From Planctomycetia bacterium (GTDB lineage Bacteria > Planctomycetota > PLA2 > JAEUHO01), in contig JAUXCH010000164.1 of NCBI GenBank assembly GCA_030618975.1, positions 1 to 8,657 of the forward strand: 8,657 bases of DNA. Direction: 5' to 3'. Shown here piece after piece: positions 6,601 to 8,657 of this stretch (positions are counted from its first letter, which is position 1; the number at the start of each line of letters is the position of its first letter). The notes under the pieces were generated by a model. That model worked only from the letters and a program-made list of their open reading frames with translations, did no database searches and was not told where the DNA came from. Position numbers and translations under genes: made by a program.

Positions 6601-8657
6601 GTCGCGAGCGAGGACCTCCCCGGCGCGTCGCACGGACTCGCGATCGAGCGTCGCTACCTCCGTCCCGAGGAGGCGCCGGTCGCGGGGCAGCCCGCGTCCG
6701 CGAAGCCCGGCTACGAGATCCTGCGCCCCGCGGCGCGTCCGAAGATCGAGGCCCGGAGGCTCGCGGCCGTGAACACCGGCGACCGCGTGCTCGTGCGGGT
6801 CGAGGTGCAGACCGAGCGTGACCTCGAGTTCGTGCTGATCGAGGACCCGCTGCCCGCGGGCTTCGACGTGCTCGAGGACACGGCGGCGGGACCGTTCGAC
6901 TGGCAGGAGCGGCGGGACGACCGCCAGGTCTTCTTCTGCACGAAGCTGGCGAAGGGCACGACGATCTTCCAGTACGTCCTGCAGGCCACGCACTGGGGCC
7001 GCTTCACTTGCCTGGGCACCACGGCCCACGCGATGTACCTGCCCGAGGTGCACGGCCGGGCCGCTGGGTATCGCCTCGAGGTGCTCGCGGAGCGCGTCCG
7101 CGACGTCGAGGGCGAGCGCACGCCGACGCCCGACGAGTTCTACGCGCGTGCCCGCGCGCTCTTCGCCGAGGCGAAGTACGCGGAGGCCGCCCCGATCTTC
7201 AAGGCGCTGCTCGCCGAGCAACCCCTGCGCGATCCGGTCGTGGAGGACATCGAGTCGTTCCTGCTGCGGATCGCCGTCGAGGCGGACGACGCCGAGGGAA
7301 TCGTCCGCGCGCGCGAGGCGCTCGTGCGCCGCAACCCGTCGCGCATCCCCGGCGACTGGCGCACCGCACGGGCGATCGCCTTCGCCTACCACACGCTCGG
7401 CGAGTACGAGATGGCTGCGGGGCTCTACCGCGACCTCGTGGCCCGCGGCTTCGGCCTCCAGGTCGACTGGATGCAGACGCTGACGAGGCGCGGGCGGGAG
7501 ATCGACGGTCTGGACGCCCTGGACCTCGCGCTCCGGGCCTACCCGATCTCGAACGCGACCGCGGACGCCGCGTTCCGCGCGGCCCAGCGCTACCGCGAGC
7601 TGCCCCGTCCCAAGGGCCGCGAGGGCCAGGCGGGGCGGCCGATGGACGCGGAGACCCTCGACGCCCTGTGGGCCTTCACGGCCCACTTCGCCGAGACGCC
7701 CATCGCGGACCCGGCCAACTACGCCCTGATCGACGCCCAGCGCCGCGCCGGCGACGCCGAGGGGGCCGCCACCTCGGCGGAGGCCTTCCTCGAGCGCTTC
7801 CCCGGCAGCCGACGCGAGGACGACGCCCTGTACTTCCTGGCCGAGAGCCGGTTCAGCACCTTCGAGCGGGCTCCCACGCAGGAGCGCGCGGCCGCGGTGC
7901 GTGCCGCCGCGAAGCCGCTGACCGAGCGCCGGTTCCCCGGGCCGGGAGGCCGCAAGGAGTACAGCGAGTTCCTGTCCCGGGCCCGGTACGTCCTCGCCCG
8001 ACTCGAACACGTGCAGGGCAACCTGGACAAGGCGATCCGGTACTACCGACAGGCCTCGGACATCGAGGACGCGCGCGAGGCGTACGCCTTCCTCACGGAG
8101 GAACGCCTCGACCTGGACGAGACCCTCGTGCTGCCGCTCGAGGGCGGCGCCGAGGTGCCCGTTCGGTACCGCAACGTCGCCGAGGCCTCCTTCAAGGCCT
8201 ACCCCGTGGACCTGCAGGTCCTCTTCGCGGTCCGCAAGCGCCTGGAGGGACTCCACGACGTGGACCTCTCCGGCATCGCGCCGGCGCACGAGTGGACCGC
8301 GTCGTTCGACGATGCGAAGGACCACATGGGGCACGAGGGCCGCGTTGCCCTGCCGGTGGACGCCGGCAAGCCGGGGGCCTGGCTCGTCGTCGTCAAGGCC
8401 GGCGACCACGAGGCCAAGACCCTCGTGGTGAAGACGGACCTGAAGGTCGTCCTCCAGCGGATCGGCGAGAAGGTCCGGGTCTACGTGACCGACCCGTCCG
8501 GCGAACCCGTGCGGGAGGCGTACGTGACCATCGCGGACGGCGACCGGATTCGCGCCCGGGGCCTCACGGACGGCCGCGGCATCTTCGAGGCGCCCGGGGT
8601 CGGCGCCGGGTCCGCGGTCCTCGTATCGAAGGGAGACCGGTACGCCATCGCCCGGTA
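571..8657 (+). CDS. Giant secreted alpha-2-macroglobulin family protein with TPR-like regions (3' end outside window)
   Basis: An uninterrupted frame of 2,695 codons, open at the window end. Seen in order: signal peptide 1-23; TPR-like helical repeats about 30-520; MG1/MG2-like domains about 522-720; YRPGQ at 731-735; EFKKPEF at 819-825, the linker motif between MG domains; IDETLY at 1215-1220; helical and Gly/Arg-rich insert about 1259-1440; A2M domain with RKRFEDVAHW (1463-1472) and LPDNLTTWRA (1490-1499); alpha/alpha-toroid thioester domain about 1660-1945 with YGCVEQ (Cys1695, Gln1698) and GFGTTKDTAA near 1920; C-terminal MG domains with LPAGFDVL (2094-2101) and MYLPEVHGR (2155-2163); second TPR-like region about 2184-2510; second MG1-MG2-like module from about 2512. 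Bacterial A2Ms trap proteases: cleavage of a bait region exposes the thioester, which bonds covalently to the protease. They act in the periplasm or at the surface, often paired with PBP1C; no such partner is visible here. Homologues usually have about 1,500-2,000 residues, so this is exceptionally long. The family call is very secure; the protease-trap role is inferred from the family. Confidence 0.95.
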   Translation, partial: MFRTIALPLVLVVAVCLGLRASAEEGTTRRLALREAQEPLRARDWKKAVGSLGAFREAHPGTEEALEAWVLEARARLHAGDARGALDSTSAFLAEYGTSAWTGRMKHTAADAYVALQQPKEAAQGLRERVEAATAPEARAAIGALHLELADRDFDGVDVQDDLGRTVKKRNVQRALASYRHALEVGVAPERVVHVRERIALSFEELKNAVAAVAVWNGLLEEVERGERIASAEMRERWLVGRGRAALRAERTDDARKDLREALTRYPDGKLQMEILLLLGEERLHAAAAKKDEVAFEEGVTWIRRAILEHRDGERAAGAQKRLAEAYEGRGFYERAAAEWGALVERFPGDEAAPEARDRQAMDLAKAGRFDEAIAAWERFLGAHPNHPRWQAVRQRVLDAAFAKGAALLEAGDADGAVAAWKAFAEAHPTHARAAEALLLAGGVLRKEKHTEAALVLWRQVGGRYATTPQAPQAALLVAQTLEEDLARLDAAVEAYEALARKYPKSGQAGEARGRLERLKAHDLELRLERVVGTQEPPVLRVATRNIPALDVRVYRLDLEEYFRRKGTVLGVENLQLEVVKPDRTARWELGDAYVPFARIEADRTVPVDQPGAYVVVAADEHLTATALFLVSDAEVVVKTSRGKNLLAWAFDRLTQGPIAGARILVADGQKVREVGKTAEDGVWQGNAKSHPKHVLVLTERGPAATEIGSGPQVASGFQSKAYVYAHAPVYRPGQEVSWRAIFLKARGGTYLPPAKQKATFTVFDARGQTLLQRKMESSVFGTFAGEFPLDGAAPLGVWRLQLEVEREGTWSGEFEVQEFKKPEFTLELEPLRPLYLTGEQVQARVRVTYAFGGPVRDAPLSYEVYRVPRVFEPSSAEDYRWYFAADDRPEDERRRADRPRGVLVQRGRAVTDDGGEAVIAFETAEKDEDAEYVVRVAVEDVTRRWVVDEGRIPVTRRDHMAVVRTDKRVVRPRQEITVEVRTVNALERPVARSGTLLLLEVRRTTSPPVVDRKLRGRPVIVRETEVEKAAYPVSTDADGSTEIKLRIPGPGRWRLRWKALDGRGALVTAFTDVEAAGEVEDESKDARLVAARSVYTEGDDAEVLRRSPVTGGKALVTYEGERVLRYVFVQVTGASTLLRLPVRAEDAPNVFFKVAIPHGNRLLEAETEVVVLRTLQVDVRLPAEASPGEEVEVEVLTRDARGRPVAAEVGLALIDETLYAIAPDRAPSIRPYFYDRRRKNAVLTASSLGFRAFGTTRETNQDLLADEAARSGDLRLAMAESALRNAEEAIARGDVRTAVRLALRAAETAPGLYEARVFLASLRESESARKKLERVDRGLLAELKRTAALTAETALSEKSKAADKKGDAFADALGAEGIADAPFEGPSSNGLIGLGGGAGGAFGGRGGSRDLRARGGGGRREQRAMSQNKLAALSNRIRVDKEQRDRHQAGFGLDAGFLLEVRKRFEDVAHWQPRLVTGEDGRATVRVKLPDNLTTWRAVVRGVSRAALVGEGRGRVSARRDLIVRVDTPRFLVQGDVVTVPLAIHNESDGPLEVREDVTVEGAAIRATSRDPSSDEVGAGEGASYRLGAGDHVITNLDLDVSRPGRVRIEARAVSGTVSDAAEARFPTLPRGLKAVEGRTGVSETARGALQETFLEVPAGAVPGASRLAVVLYPGLDAALLDALLYLDLFPYGCVEQTVHRFLPALDARRALLAAGSPAASRLKRLDESVRAAALRLRSVQNPDGSFGWFRGNQGSLSMTAYALLGMSGARRAGVQDLDRAIENAANALAKLVSAGREDERALAHLALASVGRRQDDAYGTTFRRRRDDLSVAGLAWMAMAAHGLDRGYDADELAGLILERKVEADGSVHWKGEQGDCFTGSDREATGLAVQALLLVGRGTDQAERGLEWLLAHRVKGGFGTTKDTAAFVGAASAWVTRHGAQAFGGTLDVLLDGVVVRTVAVGPDGIAAKDRRFLVEEGADLDAGRHRLGFRLNGQGRLRWAARLECVVASEDLPGASHGLAIERRYLRPEEAPVAGQPASAKPGYEILRPAARPKIEARRLAAVNTGDRVLVRVEVQTERDLEFVLIEDPLPAGFDVLEDTAAGPFDWQERRDDRQVFFCTKLAKGTTIFQYVLQATHWGRFTCLGTTAHAMYLPEVHGRAAGYRLEVLAERVRDVEGERTPTPDEFYARARALFAEAKYAEAAPIFKALLAEQPLRDPVVEDIESFLLRIAVEADDAEGIVRAREALVRRNPSRIPGDWRTARAIAFAYHTLGEYEMAAGLYRDLVARGFGLQVDWMQTLTRRGREIDGLDALDLALRAYPISNATADAAFRAAQRYRELPRPKGREGQAGRPMDAETLDALWAFTAHFAETPIADPANYALIDAQRRAGDAEGAATSAEAFLERFPGSRREDDALYFLAESRFSTFERAPTQERAAAVRAAAKPLTERRFPGPGGRKEYSEFLSRARYVLARLEHVQGNLDKAIRYYRQASDIEDAREAYAFLTEERLDLDETLVLPLEGGAEVPVRYRNVAEASFKAYPVDLQVLFAVRKRLEGLHDVDLSGIAPAHEWTASFDDAKDHMGHEGRVALPVDAGKPGAWLVVVKAGDHEAKTLVVKTDLKVVLQRIGEKVRVYVTDPSGEPVREAYVTIADGDRIRARGLTDGRGIFEAPGVGAGSAVLVSKGDRYAIAR
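658..2130 (+). other. N-terminal TPR-like helical repeat region of the A2M protein
   Basis: Residues about 30-520 are almost wholly helical, charged and Ala/Leu/Glu-rich. They show repeated 34-residue-like patterns such as GRFDEAIAAWERFLGAHPNHP, AGDADGAVAAWKAFAEAHPTHA, ERAAAEWGALVERFPGDEAAPEA and RLDAAVEAYEALARKYPKSGQA (the last three near 1570, 1801 and 2035). The G-x-x-x-x-A-x-x-x-[WY]-x-x-[FL]-[P]-type spacing is typical of TPR/YbgF-like repeats. Such regions mediate protein-protein contacts. Here they precede the macroglobulin domains in the same polypeptide, so they may dock the trap to a partner or pack against the MG ring (inference). Confidence 0.75.
2179..2622 (+). repeat. Internal protein duplication, copy 1 (MG1-MG2-like module, residues 537-684)
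   Basis: This segment contains RVATRNIPALDVRVYRLDL, then PGAY (611-614) followed by VVVAA, then FLVSDAEVVVK, and ends ADGQKVREVGKTAEDGVW (667-684). The same order and spacing recurs near the end of the window. It is recognisable only at protein level. By family analogy these are the first MG domain and the start of the second, a fibronectin-like beta sandwich. Confidence 0.65.
4345..4881 (+). other. Insert at the bait-region position of the A2M protein (helical segment plus Gly/Arg-rich loop)
   Basis: Residues about 1259-1437 lie between the IDETLY landmark and the RKRFEDVAHW start of the A2M domain, the position of the bait region in classical A2Ms. The first part is helical and TPR-like (ALRNAEEAIARGDVRTAVRL, 1284-1303). 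A Lys/Asp/Ala-rich stretch around 1355-1375 follows. Then comes a Gly-rich run at 1394-1408 (GLGGGAGGAFGGRGG) and an Arg-rich segment to about 1424 with Arg1406, 1410, 1413, 1415, 1420, 1421 and 1424. A flexible, Arg-dense loop here suits an exposed protease-sensitive bait. That role is inferred from position and composition, not from conserved sequence. Confidence 0.6.
5647..5664 (+). other. Thioester motif of the A2M protein (YGCVEQ)
   Basis: Residues 1693-1698 read Tyr-Gly-Cys-Val-Glu-Gln within LFPYGCVEQTVHRFLP. The C-x-E-Q arrangement places Cys1695 and Gln1698 to form the internal beta-cysteinyl-gamma-glutamyl thioester used for covalent capture. Classical forms are CLEQ or CGEQ; Val is a conservative middle residue. 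The downstream NPDGSFGWF, TAYALLGM, EATGLAVQALLL and TTKDTAA segments are the helical-hairpin signatures of the thioester domain, so the site is probably functional. Confidence 0.9.
7120..8100 (+). other. Second, C-terminal TPR-like region of the A2M protein
   Basis: After the usual end of the family at about residue 2180, residues 2184-2510 return to helical repeats, for example YARARALFAEAKYAEAAPIF (2190-2209), AFAYHTLGEYEMAAGLYRDL, RRAGDAEGAATSAEAFLERF and ARLEHVQGNLDKAIRYYRQA (2477-2496). The pattern resembles the N-terminal region but the wording differs, so it is not a recent copy. It links the C-terminal MG domains to the second MG1-MG2-like module. Confidence 0.75.
8152..8589 (+). repeat. 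Internal protein duplication, copy 2 (MG1-MG2-like module, residues 2528-2673)
   Basis: This segment reads PVRYRNVAEASFKAYPVDL, then PGAW (2601-2604) followed by LVVVKA, then LVVKTDLKVVL, GEPVREAYVTI, and ends ADGDRIRARGLTDGRGIF (2655-2672). It matches residues 537-684 in landmark order and spacing: 56 residues from PGAY to ADG in copy 1 and 54 from PGAW to ADG in copy 2. Like copy 1, it directly follows a TPR-like region. The reading frame continues past it to the window edge. Confidence 0.65.

Noticed and set aside
498..6821. A 2,107-codon plus-strand open frame in another phase
   Set aside because: The product is extremely Arg/Gly/Ala/Pro-rich with no domain signature. It is an out-of-frame reading of the A2M gene.
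505..8409. A 2,634-codon open frame on the minus strand spanning nearly the whole window
   Set aside because: Its translation is low-complexity Arg/Gly/Val/Leu-rich with no recognisable domain, signal or motif. It lies antisense to the A2M gene, whose motifs are intact end to end. High GC at third positions removes stop codons from the antisense frames.

Overview
The window is dominated by one very large, GC-rich, plus-strand gene that runs off the right edge. It starts at 571 and encodes at least 2,695 residues of an exported alpha-2-macroglobulin (A2M) family protein. Very high GC at third codon positions, the fusion of A2M domains to TPR-like helical repeats, and the Gly/Arg-rich insert suggest a GC-rich environmental bacterium, perhaps a planctomycete-like or myxobacterium-like lineage. 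That placement is inference, because no phylogenetic marker is present.

Layout. Bases 1 to about 148 are conspicuously AT-rich and encode, on the plus strand, an internal piece of a FAD-dependent amine/D-amino-acid oxidoreductase. At about 142-153 the composition switches abruptly to GC-rich. From there to about 459, the minus strand carries the N-terminal part of a PMT_2/ArnT-like membrane glycosyltransferase, cut off at the same switch point. A short divergent intergenic region (about 460-570) holds a good ribosome binding site, and the A2M gene follows. The two truncated genes run towards each other and both end at the composition switch. This looks like a join between two unrelated DNAs, most simply a chimeric contig end.

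The A2M protein reads in order: signal peptidase I signal peptide; long TPR-like helical region (about 30-520); MG1/MG2-like beta domains; the YRPGQ and FKKPEF landmarks of the A2M N-terminal MG domains; the IDETLY landmark; a helical plus Gly/Arg-rich insert where the protease bait region lies in classical A2Ms; the A2M domain; a thioester domain with an intact GCVEQ; and the C-terminal MG domains ending in an MYLPEVHGR-type motif. Known bacterial homologues normally end about there. This one continues with a second TPR-like region and then a second, diverged copy of its own MG1-MG2 module, and is still open at the window end. Family knowledge suggests a periplasmic or surface protease trap that covalently captures attacking proteases. 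The duplicated TPR-MG module is the most unusual thing here.

No RNA gene, CRISPR array, insertion sequence or convincing terminator was seen. Many long open frames overlap the A2M gene on other frames and on the opposite strand. They are by-products of the high GC content.
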